DNA of 64,000 nucleotides from Madurella fahalii (lineage: Eukaryota; Ascomycota; Sordariomycetes; Sordariales). The notes beneath the pieces are model-generated. The model did no database searches. It saw nothing but the letters and a program-made list of their open reading frames with translations, and was not told where the DNA came from. A program made the position numbers and the translations under genes. Positions 9,981-20,293 of the stretch are shown here, one piece after another (the first letter of the stretch is position 1; each line of letters starts with the position of its first letter). The DNA lies in contig CM056879.1 in NCBI GenBank assembly GCA_029876055.1, positions 310,001 to 374,000 on the forward strand, given 5' to 3'.

Positions 9981-11060
9981 ATGACCGCCGCAGCCATAAT
10001 CAAAACTCAAACCGCTTTAGTTGGGACTCCCCTCGGGGAGATCGCGCTGTCCCACGATGCCGGTGTGCCCGAGGTTGAAGACGATACAATCCTGGTCAAG
10101 ACCGCGGCCATCTCAGTCAACCCGGTCGACACCAAGATGACTGGCAACTACGTTACCCCCGGCGCTATTGCAGGGTGCGATTTTGCTGGAACGGTTCTTT
10201 CTGTCGGGCCTACTGCCGCGCGCAATAGTCTCATCCGACCAGGCGACCGAGTATGCGGCGCCGTGATGGGAATGAACCCGCTCCAACCCAATGTCGGAGC
10301 ATTCGCAACTTATGTTGGCGCTTATGCCGACCGTGTCCTCCGCATTCCTCCGTCGTTGAGCTTCTATGAAGGCGCGGCAATGTCGACAAGTTTTATGACA
10401 GCCGGGCTCGCCCTCTTCAAGAGCCTCGCCCTGCCGGGGCATCCCTCGCGTCCGGCGTCTCGGCCCCTCCCAGTTCTCGTGTATGGCGGATCGACGGCTA
10501 CCGGTACTGCAGCGATCCAACTCCTTCGGTTGGCGGGATACACCCCCTTGGCAACATGCTCCCCTGGTAACTTCCCACTCGTTACGTCGTACGGCGCCGC
10601 GGCCGTCTTCGATTACAAATCCCCCAATTGCGCGGCCGACATACGCGCCTACACAAATAGCTCGCTTGAGTTTACACTCGACTGCATCACCACCACCGAG
10701 TCCATGCGGATCTGCTACGCGGCGATCGGGCGGCGGGGAGGGAGGTATACGGCCCTTGACCCATATCCAGACATGGTTGCGCGGACCCGGAAGGTTGTGC
10801 GGGCCGACTGGGTGCTTGGGCCCGTTATGCTGGGCAAGGAAATTGCCTGGCCGGAGCCTCACGGAAGGCCCGCCGACCCCGAGATGGGGTCGTTCGGTGC
10901 CGAGTGGGTCAAGACGGTCCAGGAACTGTTGGATGACGGTAAACTCCGGAGTCATCCTATCGATGTCCAGCCCGGTGGGCTTGAGAATGCACTGAAGGGA
11001 CTGGAGAAGATTAAGAGCAAGAAGGTGTCGGGTGTGAAACTTGTGTATTCTATGTCTTAG
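9981..11060 (+). CDS. Trans-acting enoyl reductase
   Basis: A 359-residue single-exon zinc-independent medium-chain dehydrogenase/reductase of the LovC/ApdC/TenC type. These stand-alone NADPH enoyl reductases dock on highly reducing PKSs whose own ER domain is absent or dead and reduce selected alpha,beta-double bonds of the growing chain. The N-terminal GroES-like part contains [10 protein letters not shown] and [12 protein letters not shown]. The Rossmann part has [20 protein letters not shown], typical of this family. The ATG at 9981 was chosen because homologues begin shortly before a segment like [11 protein letters not shown]; the frame is open 32 codons further upstream. It fits the partner synthase at 21999, which shows no recognisable ER nucleotide motif. 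A CGG-rich regulator site lies about 100 bp upstream. Confidence 0.9.
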   Translation: MTAAAIIKTQTALVGTPLGEIALSHDAGVPEVEDDTILVKTAAISVNPVDTKMTGNYVTPGAIAGCDFAGTVLSVGPTAARNSLIRPGDRVCGAVMGMNPLQPNVGAFATYVGAYADRVLRIPPSLSFYEGAAMSTSFMTAGLALFKSLALPGHPSRPASRPLPVLVYGGSTATGTAAIQLLRLAGYTPLATCSPGNFPLVTSYGAAAVFDYKSPNCAADIRAYTNSSLEFTLDCITTTESMRICYAAIGRRGGRYTALDPYPDMVARTRKVVRADWVLGPVMLGKEIAWPEPHGRPADPEMGSFGAEWVKTVQELLDDGKLRSHPIDVQPGGLENALKGLEKIKSKKVSGVKLVYSMS

Positions 11061-11338
11061 GCACTGCCCTTTGGGAGCCGGGCGCGTCGAGCGACAAGTG
11101 CATTGCTAGGAGGAATGAGTAAGGTAGTAAGAACTAAACGAGATTATGAGTAGTATTAAACGCCTTTGTGGTACGTACCCAGCCTTTATATATGCACCTA
11201 GAATGCGACAGTAACAACAGTAATGTCAACGACATACGACAATCCTCCATGGCCTGCATGTAACAACGTATATGGAGTACAAGCGCTGGTATCAGCAAGG
11301 GAACTGCGGCCTCGTCCTTGCGTATCCGGGCACCCCGC

Positions 11339-13084
11339 TCACAGTTCAACGACAAATCTATTCCTCAGCCGTTCCCCGTACCGATAAAAGAGAACTGGAA
11401 TTGGGGCGAAGCCAAGGCAGATAAAGCCCAACACGCTGTTACCCCAGCCCAAGCCCAAGTTGTTGTACAGGGGAGGTGCTGCCAGGGCCAGGAAGGTACC
11501 AAAGATGTTCCGGACCACAGTGTTGGCGGCCAGTGCTGAGGCCGCCCCTTGCTGGCCGAATATGTCGACAAAGTATGTCTGCGCGGGCATCACGATGAAG
11601 AAGGAGCCCAATCCGATGAAGAAGGTCCCCACTATCGGGACAATCCAGTGGTTGTGGTTATTGGCTGCCCATCCGTACCAGAAGAAACCGACTGGGATGA
11701 CGGGGGAAAACCACATCATCAACGGTAGACGAAGCTCCGGGCGTGAGACGGTGCCGCCTCGCTTCTGGTGCATAAGCTTGTCGCTGAGAAGGCCGAACAG
11801 CACGAGCCCACAGATCATGCCGACGCCGAGTCCGATGTAGGATAGACCCGCGATTCCGGGAGTGAAGCCATATGTATCCTCAAAGACGAACGGAAATGTG
11901 GTGAACAGAAGAAAGATAAGACCGAAGACGAAGGCGCAGTAGAGTGAAAGCAGGAGGACGATGGGCGAGAATATGAGCATCTTCATGGGTCGAACGACGG
12001 CGCGCCCAAGAAGCTGTCGGGGTGTGAGCCCCTGTGAACCCCGTGCGACAAAAGGCTTGCCGGTGGCTCTTGCTAGACGAGCCGCTTTGCGTTCGAGAAG
12101 AACCTGCTCATTGGTCTCCCGCAGTACGGGGATCGCTATGATCGAAAAGACCCCGGCCTACATGACAGCAGCGAGGACAGTTAATGTGGGCCCCGGGTGG
12201 TAGTAAGAAGCTTCCCGTCTATGGACTTACAAGGATAGTGATCAGCCAGAACGTCCATCGCCAGCCGATGGACTGGGTAACAAAACCGCCAATAATGGGG
12301 CCCACAACCTGGTACACATTAGTTAGTGGGAACCGCGCCCAAGACACCATAGGGATTCCACTTACAGGCCCTAGGAGAGGCCCCATACCATACAGTGCCA
12401 TGGCTCTCCCCCTTTTGTTTTCAGGTATGAGGTCGGCCACGGTCCCGCCGCCAACTGTCATAGGGACTGACGCGGCACACCCGCAGATGAAACGGAATAC
12501 TAAGAACATGGCAATGTCTGTGCTCAGGGCGCACCCGATGGTGAAGGCAAGGTAGAAGGCGTTAGATAGGTGATAAATTGGCAGGCGCCCGTACAGCTCT
12601 GACATGGGAGCGAGAACTAGCGGACCGAGAGAGAATCCTAAGACGTAAATGGTAACTGTTAGGGTTGCTAGAACCGAATTGCTGACATGGAACTCCTCAA
12701 TCAGGGCCTCGGCACCGGGCGCAAACATTGTTGCGGCAAGGTTTCTGTGTGTCGTATTAGTACTCGTTGAGATATCGACTGAGGGCCCTGCGTCATAGAG
12801 CCCGATGGTAGGCCGGCGGCGGACACTTACGAGTAAAGTGTGAAAGTGCTGACTAGCAGCACGTGCGTCATCTGGGACGCACTCGACCAGTTTCGGGGGT
12901 TCGACCGGTCATCCGGCCCGTCCCAGTCGACGACGAGAGGATCCTTCTCAACGCTGTTCGCACCCTGCACCGGCTCGCCCGCTCCGTTGGCTCGATGCCG
13001 CTCCCGGTCAGCATCTGGCGAATCGGCGACGTGGCGTGCCTCTACGTCCACCGGTTCCCCTGATGCCTTTGTCGAGGAAGCCAT
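11339..13084 (-). CDS. MFS drug:H+ antiporter-type transporter
   Basis: A 528-residue membrane transporter in three exons: 12831-13084, 12231-12744 and 11339-12157. The introns, 12745-12830 and 12158-12230, have GTAAGT donors and CAG/TAG acceptors. The long polar N-terminus ends in WDGPDDRSNPRNWS, the usual lead-in to fungal DHA1-family multidrug transporters. It is followed by about twelve hydrophobic segments and the motif LAPMSELYGRLPIY after the second helix (the GxLaDrxGRr-type loop). An in-frame stop at the exon 2/3 border is removed by splicing. The ATG at 13084 was preferred; the open frame reaches 13204. Likely plasma-membrane export of the cluster product for self-protection. It shares an intergenic region holding the CGG array with regulator 2. 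Confidence 0.88.
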
Positions 13085-13930
13085 GGCCTCGGCCTCGGTG
13101 GTTGTCCAAGGTATTGCTGTGCCCAGGGGAGACTTGAGGAATCGCGCGGTGGGTGATATGGCCGATAATTTAGGCTGGAGTGTATGTGCGAGATAACCGG
13201 GCAACGGGGGCTATGAAGATCCGTCTGTATTGCTCAGGGAAGGAGTGGAATTTGAGATGCAATTTCAAGGGATCCCCAGGAAGAACAATTTAGATTTACT
13301 CAAGGAATCCGCATGTACCCATATGACTTCCAGTCACGGGAGCAGGCAAAGCTTGTACGTTTGTTTAAGCCAAATGCTACGAGTGCTCGAGTCCGAGATA
13401 AGGTGCAATGGGAATTCCATGACCATTAAGCTCTGTGCTGTTCGCCATGTCGGCGCTGAAAACAGACCGGGGATACGGCACCTCCGGTCAGAGAAACTCT
13501 GTACGGCGCCGGATGGTGAAGGCCGGGCCGGAGAGTGACTGCCAAGCAGTAGACTCCGCGATGTCCCATAGCCCCGAGTCTCCAAGGTACCTTTCGTAGT
13601 ATGGGAGATCAGTGTTGGAGGGGCGAATGAATGGATGATCGGATGACCGGATGGTCGGAGGATCGGAGGGTCGGAGAGTCGGAGGATCGGAGGATCGGAC
13701 GACGGCACGACTGGTAGTGTAACCCACTGAGCATGTAGCTAAATTCAGCCGCACAACCGTTAAAGGGGTTGGCACGGCCGAATTGGGCCGAGCAACACAC
13801 CCTCCACCAATCCGTTAACCTCGCGGGCATTTCCTTTTCCTTGCAATCCGCAATCAGAAAATATGCAATCAACTATATCGAATCCGTCACCGAAGAGCTC
13901 GCCTCCCAGCAACAGCACCCACTGCCCACC
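13085..13930. promoter_or_regulatory. Divergent promoter, MFS / regulator 2
   Basis: An 846-bp non-coding region between two divergent start codons. Its most striking content is the periodic CGG array at 13640-13705. A well-formed CCACC context precedes the plus-strand ATG at 13931. Confidence 0.6.
13640..13705 (+). repeat. CGG octamer array (8-bp period)
   Basis: CGG triplets begin at 13640, 13648, 13656, 13664, 13672, 13680, 13688 and 13696, a strict 8-bp period, and another begins at 13703. Units read CGGATGAC, CGGATGGT, CGGAGGAT, CGGAGGGT, CGGAGAGT and CGGAGGAT (twice), then CGGACGAC. Each adjacent pair is a CGG-N5-CGG direct repeat. It is either an octamer microsatellite or a multimerised Zn2Cys6 binding array. 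Confidence 0.8.
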
Positions 13931-16428
13931 ATGTCCGAGACGGACGCCCATAACCCTCCATTCGGCCACGACCATGGCAACGAGCGCCCCCGCCCCCCAC
14001 CGAACAGGCGCCGAGACAAGCCACAACTCTCCTGCAACCTATGCAGGCGCCGCAAGTGGGAGGCAGCATTTACTACGTAGTGAACGGACTGGATGTCCCG
14101 CTGACGACAAGGTACAGGGCCCGATGCGACCGCCAACAGCCCTGCAATACGTGTCTGAGCCGCGGGTTAGCTTCGTCATGTGCTTACAGCCCAGATGTCC
14201 ACCCCCCGGGCACGCATGGCATGCCTGCCTCAACGGCTGCAGGACGCATGTCGAGCGCCAACCCCCGTGGCACAGTCCAGGGTCGAATCCAGGAGCTCGA
14301 ACGTCTCGTCGTCGCCTTGATGCAGCAGCAACAACTGCAACATGGGCCAGCCGAGTCGCCGTCCTTGACCATACAGCCCGCCCCAACCCCACCCGACCCT
14401 CGGGTGAGGGGTCGGCTAACATTGCCGGCTCCCACAACCCCACGACCTCGGACCCCGGAACATGCCGCGCTATCACCCTCCACCGAGCTCGGAAGGATTA
14501 GCCCGGATGGCGTGAGTTACGTCGGGGGCTCCCACTGGGCTGCAGTGCTCGACAGCATCGCCGAGCTCAAGGATCATTTCGACAGGGAACTAGACGGCTC
14601 GCAGGGCTTGGCCACTGCTGAGGAGCTGTCGGCTAATTCACCCGTCACCGGCCCCATGCTTCTTTACGGGTCCCCAAAGAGGGTCACCCAGGAAGAGATC
14701 CTCGCATCGGTGCCTCCCCCGCGCGGTCGTTGACCGCCTGATATCAAAGTACTTCAATGCTCTCGACATGGCGCCAGGTACGTACCTAATACACCTTTGC
14801 AGAATACTTACCGTAGCTGCCATGGACACGAAGCTGATACCCTAGTCAACAACGATAAGCCTTGTTGCACAGCGGCCGGTTTCTGCGGCAAGTAGGTCCG
14901 ATTCACTTTCAATGCTCCCCAGCTATGCGTGGCTGACGCCAATTCCATCCTGCGTTACCAGTACGAGAAATTCTGGCACGACCCGTCGGCAGCACCTATT
15001 GTTTGGGTGGGTCTCCTTTTCACCATGATGTGCTTAGCGACCCAAGCGCAGCCGGCCGGGACCGCGGAGATGCCCACCATGGTCAAATCATTCAGGGAGA
15101 GGGCCGTCCAGTGTCTCGTGCTGGGCGGGTACACCAAAGCCGGGCCTTTTGTGCTCGAGACGCTCATCCTCTACCTCACTGTAGAGCACTACCTCTGCGA
15201 AGACGCAGAGTTTGGTGTGTACCTCCTACTTGGCGTTATCGTACAACTTGCCATGAGGATGGGCTACCATAGGGACCCTAGACACTTCTCAGGCATACGT
15301 CCGTTCGACGGCGAGATGAGGCGGCGCGTCTGGGCGACTATCTACCACGTCGACCTGGGCATCTCCGCCCAGATGGGTCTACCCAGGATGATCAAGGAGC
15401 GCCAGGTAGACACGGAACCGCCCCGTAACCTCCTCGACTCGGACTTGGACGAGGCGGCCTCCCAGCTACCGCCCTCGCGGCCCGACACCGAAGTGACCCC
15501 CATGCTCTATGTCTTGGCCAAAAACCGCGTCGCGTCCATAGCCGGCGCCATCTGCGACCTGATCACTGATATACCGCCCTGCACATATGACGAGGTAATG
15601 CGGATAGACCAGAGATTGCAACAGACACGCTTGTCCCTTCCCCCCAGCCTAGCATGGCGCCCTCTCGCCCAGTCAATTACATGCTCCAGCCAGGTCATCC
15701 TGCAGCGGCTGTGGCTCGAAATAAATCTTCTGGGGCTGCAGATCACACTGCACAAACGATACTGCCTTGGCCCGGACCGGCATGGGGAGCCTCATCCTTA
15801 CTCGAAGAACGCCTGCCTGACCGCTGCCGTCAAGATGCTGGAGTTCCAGGCTCTTGTTGACGACGAGACCCAACCCGATGGACAGCTCCACCACGTTCGG
15901 TGGCGCGTTTCGTCTCTCATTAACCACCACTTCCTCCTCGCCACGAGCGTCCTCTGCTCTCTGATTCGGGATGGAAATGGTTCGTCTGACGAGACTCTAA
16001 ACACGCCCACAGGCGGTGGCACCATCCGACAGCTCCTAGAAAAATCGCTGAATGTGTGGCAACATTCGAGTGCATCTTCGAAAGAGGCTAAGAAGGCGGC
16101 CAAGGCTCTGCGCGTCGTGCTACAAACTCAAGACCCTGATTCCTACCCACCAGAAACCCCATTCTCACAAGCTTCCGAGCCCGAAATGGCGGGTATCGGG
16201 TCGGATTTTAGCACGGCATTCTCCGCTCAGGGTAAATCTTGCTCACACCAAGCTCTAGACGTGTTCAGAAGATGCTTACCTCGCTCTTATTCTTACGCAG
16301 GCTATCCTAGCGACATGGGGTTCCCCTTCCCCTTTGGTTCCATGCCCTTTGACGACCTGCAAGCCGAAACCGGCGGATCTGCTAATATCGCCTTTTTGGA
16401 AGCCGACTCTGAGAGGTTTTACTACTAG
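13931..16428 (+). pseudogene. Zn(II)2Cys6 transcription factor (regulator 2), frameshifted
   Basis: Exons 13931-14055, 14118-14777, 14860-14891, 14962-16231 and 16301-16428 fit together in phase except for one extra base in the five-C run at 14716-14720. As given, translation stops at 14731-14733 after 246 residues. Without the extra base the length would be about 737 residues. The zinc cluster is C35-x2-C38-x6-C45-x5-C51-x2-C54-x8-C63, split by intron 1. Beyond the shift, the other frame resumes the conserved VVDRLISKYFN...MAP element and continues through a 32-nt exon (LLHSGRFLRQ) into the fungal_trans domain (YEKFWHDPSAAP, GMRRR-like EMRRRVWATIYHVDLG). The last intron (16232-16300) is 69 bp and in frame, so its use is uncertain. 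The shift may be a sequencing error or a true loss of function. It neighbours the MFS gene, divergently. Confidence 0.75.
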
Positions 16429-16946
16429 TAAAAGGTTAATTGGTGGATTGTAATTATACAGAGAAACTCGGCTAGCTCTAAATCAGTAGCTTTAAAGAAG
16501 GATAAAAAATATCATTGCGAGGTGCAATATACAATCAGAGGGTTCCATGCACACGCATTGACCTCTGGCGTAACGTTGAGTTTCTGTGGCCCCGAGATCA
16601 CGATAAGCCCTCTTTAGGTTGCTTTCCGTTATGCAAGTCCGAATTGATATGTCGCACAACAGACGGCTTGATGGGCTAGCTGGAAAAGCGGTAACTTCAG
16701 GCGTGCCTAACTGAACGAAGAGAAGAGAAGAAAGAGTGTCGCATATAAGTATGCAGCAAAGAGTACTCCTGGCTTGCCACGCTCCCCAGGACTCGAACAA
16801 AATCTCCAACAATTCCAACTTTGTAGCCGGCAGCTGATGCGCCTACTACGTCTACCCGCTATGCTTCAAATGTATGTGGTCTTGTTCTATTACCGCTTTC
16901 TTCTCCTTTTACTGGGCGTTCGTCTGTTGCCGCGTTGAAGCTGGCC
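16429..16946. other. Convergent intergenic spacer
   Basis: Lies between the 3' ends of regulators 2 and 3. A TTCGAGTCC-like B-box appears on the minus strand near 16790, but no tRNA cloverleaf could be drawn. No gene supported. Confidence 0.45.
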
Positions 16947-18446
16947 CTACAGTCCCATCTTTTCGCGCAAGAGTTCCTTCACGGTAGCCGCCCTCCCGCT
17001 GAGCTCGCCGAACCCGTCCTGGAAGCCGCCCGCGCAAATGATCGCCTCTTGTCTCAGCAGAAGGAAGAAGGAAGTCTTCTTTGGGTCGCCCGAGTATGTG
17101 AATTCGCTCGCGGCGTCGAGCGCCATCCCGCCCGCGGTGGCGCCATCCCAATCCGTCGGTTCAATACCCCAATATGCGGCGCCGCTCCCACCCTGCAGGG
17201 CTGCCCCCGTGCTGCGGAGTGGAGCAGGGAGCTCGATGGCGGCCTCGATGCGGTCCAGAGAGGCCAGAAGAAGGCGGATGGCCGTGTGGATCCGGCTGCA
17301 CGCGGCGTCGGTCGGTGGCAGTTCGCCTAGGTTCAGGCAGCGCTCCGACATGCCGCCAGCCTCGGGCCAGCAGACGGACGGGCTAGGTAAGAGGCTGAGG
17401 TGCTTCTGGAAGTGTCGCAGCATTGTCTCGTATAGCTTAGTGAGGGACACGTAGCAGTTTAAGATGAGGAGGCACGTCGGCGTGTCAATTGCGTTTGCGT
17501 TGAACCCGTCGGCGGGATTGGAAGCAGCCTCCAGATCACTGTCTCGGTAGCGATGGCGGAGCGCAAAATTCATGGCGGCATCGGCGTCGGCTTTGTCCTC
17601 AAAGGGACCTGCTGGATCTGCGTGCGCCTGGGCTACCTCGACGATGGCCGCGAACTCGCGAGAGAGGTGGAGGATGCTGCCGATTGGATAATTATCCAGC
17701 GTGGGCGCGATTGCCGAGTCGTCCTGCCCTAACCAGGGCCCGCCCTCGAGCAACTTGAAGCTCTCGTGTATCTCGGCTACGAGATGCAACAGCCTCTGCA
17801 GAAGCTCGGGTTTGCTCACGTTTGTATCTCCTGTGCTCCAAGCGGTGGTAGCCGTGCACCCGGCCGTTACGGCCTGGGAGTGTAAGCCGTGGCTTGGGTG
17901 ATGGTCCGTCTCTGAGTCCATCGATGACGAGGACGTCATCGTAGGTGTAGTAAGCGAGAGTTCACCGTCAAACATGGTCATGTCGACCAGACAGCTCCCA
18001 CCACCGTAGCAAAAGTCGGCAAGGCCATCTTTCTCCTGGCCGCTCCCGTCGGACGCCTCGTTAGCCCGCGGCGATTGTGGGAAGGGCGAGCTGGGGGCAT
18101 GTGCCCAGGACTGGATAGGGTCGTTATCTAGCGATGCTGTGGCAGGCTGGCTGGATGATCCTTCCGGAGCATGTTTTTCCTGGGCAGTATTGGACGATAT
18201 GTATGATCCTGCTACCGCTGTTGGCGCGGTTGTCGATTCTCCTCTGCTGGCCTTCTTGTCGTGCTCTTTGTCCTTGACGGTCCGGAGTCTGCGGCCGAAG
18301 ACGCAGGGTACTCTAGCTTTCAGGCATCTCTGGCATGGAGGGGTCCCCTCAGGCCATGCGCCAGATGAGAGGGTGCATTTCAGCTTCTGGGACCGACACC
18401 TCTCACAGGATGACCGTATGGACTGATAGCCGTGCGCGGGCGTCAT
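16947..18446 (-). CDS. Zn(II)2Cys6 transcription factor (regulator 3, AflR-like)
   Basis: A 499-residue single-exon regulator. The zinc cluster occupies residues 14-48 (C-x2-C-x6-C-x13-C-x2-C-x6-C), with an unusually long loop between the third and fourth Cys. A basic linker, RRLRTVKDKEHDKK, follows, then a long Ser/Thr-rich low-complexity region (about 65-190). A C-terminal helical part (about 205-499) contains ELLQRLLHLVAEIHES and PTCLLILNCYVSLTKLYETM. That architecture matches regulators of the AflR/C6 metabolite-cluster type, whose C-terminal domain begins with a similar segment. The start is the ATG at 18446, 13 codons before the first Cys. It is the third C6 regulator in this cluster, and its C-terminus faces the broken regulator 2. 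It may be the intact functional activator; that is inference. Confidence 0.88.
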   Translation of the reverse strand: MTPAHGYQSIRSSCERCRSQKLKCTLSSGAWPEGTPPCQRCLKARVPCVFGRRLRTVKDKEHDKKASRGESTTAPTAVAGSYISSNTAQEKHAPEGSSSQPATASLDNDPIQSWAHAPSSPFPQSPRANEASDGSGQEKDGLADFCYGGGSCLVDMTMFDGELSLTTPTMTSSSSMDSETDHHPSHGLHSQAVTAGCTATTAWSTGDTNVSKPELLQRLLHLVAEIHESFKLLEGGPWLGQDDSAIAPTLDNYPIGSILHLSREFAAIVEVAQAHADPAGPFEDKADADAAMNFALRHRYRDSDLEAASNPADGFNANAIDTPTCLLILNCYVSLTKLYETMLRHFQKHLSLLPSPSVCWPEAGGMSERCLNLGELPPTDAACSRIHTAIRLLLASLDRIEAAIELPAPLRSTGAALQGGSGAAYWGIEPTDWDGATAGGMALDAASEFTYSGDPKKTSFFLLLRQEAIICAGGFQDGFGELSGRAATVKELLREKMGL

Positions 18447-20293
18447 GACTAAAGAAGGATGGATTACCTAAGCGGTAAGCTACTTGTATAGGGGGTCTCG
18501 TGAGGGGCCGACGGCGGGGTTGCGCAGAATCAGCCCAAGGCACACAAACTGCAAGTGGCTCTTATACCGGTCTCTTAGGGTTGGGCAGCTCTACTATGGT
18601 TACCGAGCTGCCTGTGCCTATCGGACGTGAAAGCACCTCGCAGATGGTTTGAGCACGGTCCGTCCCAACATGGCGCCCAACCAGCCGCACAACTACATAT
18701 GTAGGGTTGCTGTGCTGTCACCTCGCGGTGAAATACCCTGGTAGCTGACGGCCGCTGCAACACGGCTCACCCTGCCACCATGTGGCTTTGTATAATGCAA
18801 GGTAGCAGCGGAACGGGTGGATGTCGGCTTATTTATTTTGTGTCAACCGACTTATTCTGACAGTCTCTACCTTGTTCTAATGACTCGTCCTATTTAAGCT
18901 TGGGCAGCCAATCGCCTACGGACAAGGTCATATTTGACGCCAATGGTAATAAAGGTTGGATCTATATATGTAACTATTCATGTATTCGCTCGTAATATTC
19001 GATGCCGCCGATGATCTGGTTGGCCGGGCCAGGGGATTTACCGGGAAGGTCGCGTGCAATCAGACCCCTAGCATCGATACTACCTCGCTCTATGTGGAAA
19101 CCTGGTACCGTGTATCCGCGTTAAGCACTGTTGATTTAAATAAATCGCACGAACATCCCGTCGGGATCCTGTCCTACCTGAGTTGGCACGGGGGCTTGGT
19201 GTTCGGACAAGCTTTTCCGTGCGTCTTGGATCACCCCAGATCCCAGATGCAACACCGTGATTGGGTTAATGGTGACAGGGGCGAGCACGCCAGTGCCCCC
19301 CATATTGTCGAAGGCGCCAGAGAGAACGAGCAGTTGCCAATCATAGACAGGCCCTGAGACCCGCATCCGAATAGCGTTTGGCTCGGATCAGTTGTCTCAT
19401 ATCTTGATACTAACTACAACGTTGCAGCGTTCCAGTCGTAGTCGGTTGCAGTGTTGCAGGGGCCAAACCCGTTAGTCCCTCGGTGGCCCGGACACAAGTA
19501 TAAAAATGGGTCGGATCACGGACAACGACTTTAGCCAATAACTAAGTTTAACCTTCGGGAAAAGAGGGGTGAGCGGCAGTGTTGGGTTAGGGTTGAGGAT
19601 CGATCCAACCTCCCAACGCACTTACTCCCCTTGGTACTGTACGGATCCTTCGTCTCTATGGGTCAGTTCTTCGCATGCCGACCACCTCTTCTGTTCTTAT
19701 CCTTCCCAGTCCGTGGCATCGGGAATAAGAATTCCTGGAAATTTCCGACACTAAAAATCGCTTGCCCTGGAACGTACAAAGCCGAATATTTAGCTCTCTT
19801 CCCGAGATTGACGCTCTATCAAGTCGGCCCAACAAATAAGCCGTATGACGGATCCTCCACAACAATCCTTCTGCTTTTGTCATGTTAACAGTAAGCGCGC
19901 CGAATCATGCATGGGATCTGAATTGCGTGGTTAGACGGTTAATCGTACGAGAGAGAAGCGGATAATGAAGGCGGTTCAGCAACATAATTCGAGCGAATTA
20001 CGTTGATCCCCCATTGCCACCTACAGCTCGTTAGCCAAGACTTACACCCGACGCTCTTTCGTATAATCCATCTAGCATGTCCTGAGTAGGACACAAAAGA
20101 ATAAGGTATTGAATCGATTCCTGATAACCCCAGGCACTGTTCGTATACTGGAACAGGCATTTGCAAATTTCTTTCTACCTCGAAATGCTTACCCACGCTC
20201 TAGTTCATCCCTTGCAATATTTAAGCACCGTAAATTCTTCTCTTGTAAACGAAACTACCCTAGGTATACGGGATATGGAGCCCGACACATAGC
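18447..20293. other. Intergenic, no gene supported
   Basis: A 1.85-kb stretch upstream of regulator 3 and downstream of the Diels-Alderase-like gene. Only short frames with no family signature are present, and composition is near average to AT-leaning. I see no repeat or RNA gene. Confidence 0.45.

Noticed and set aside
10113..10955. 280-codon open frame on minus, antisense to the enoyl reductase
   Set aside because: Shadow of a GC-rich coding gene; Arg/Pro/His-rich product without family features.
13488..13775. Repetitive Ser-Asp-Pro-rich peptides encoded on minus across the CGG array
   Set aside because: Direct consequence of translating an octamer DNA repeat in three frames; no start context or conserved flank.
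14710..14749. A 40-bp intron (GTGCCT...AAG) that would bypass the frameshift in regulator 2
   Set aside because: Shorter than other introns here and it would delete a conserved block (VPPRAVVDRLISK); a one-base error or mutation is the simpler explanation.
16735..16860. Possible tRNA or SINE head on minus (B-box-like GTTCGAGTCC)
   Set aside because: T-stem bases do not pair and no A-box with TGGC-type start lies at the right distance; no cloverleaf could be drawn.
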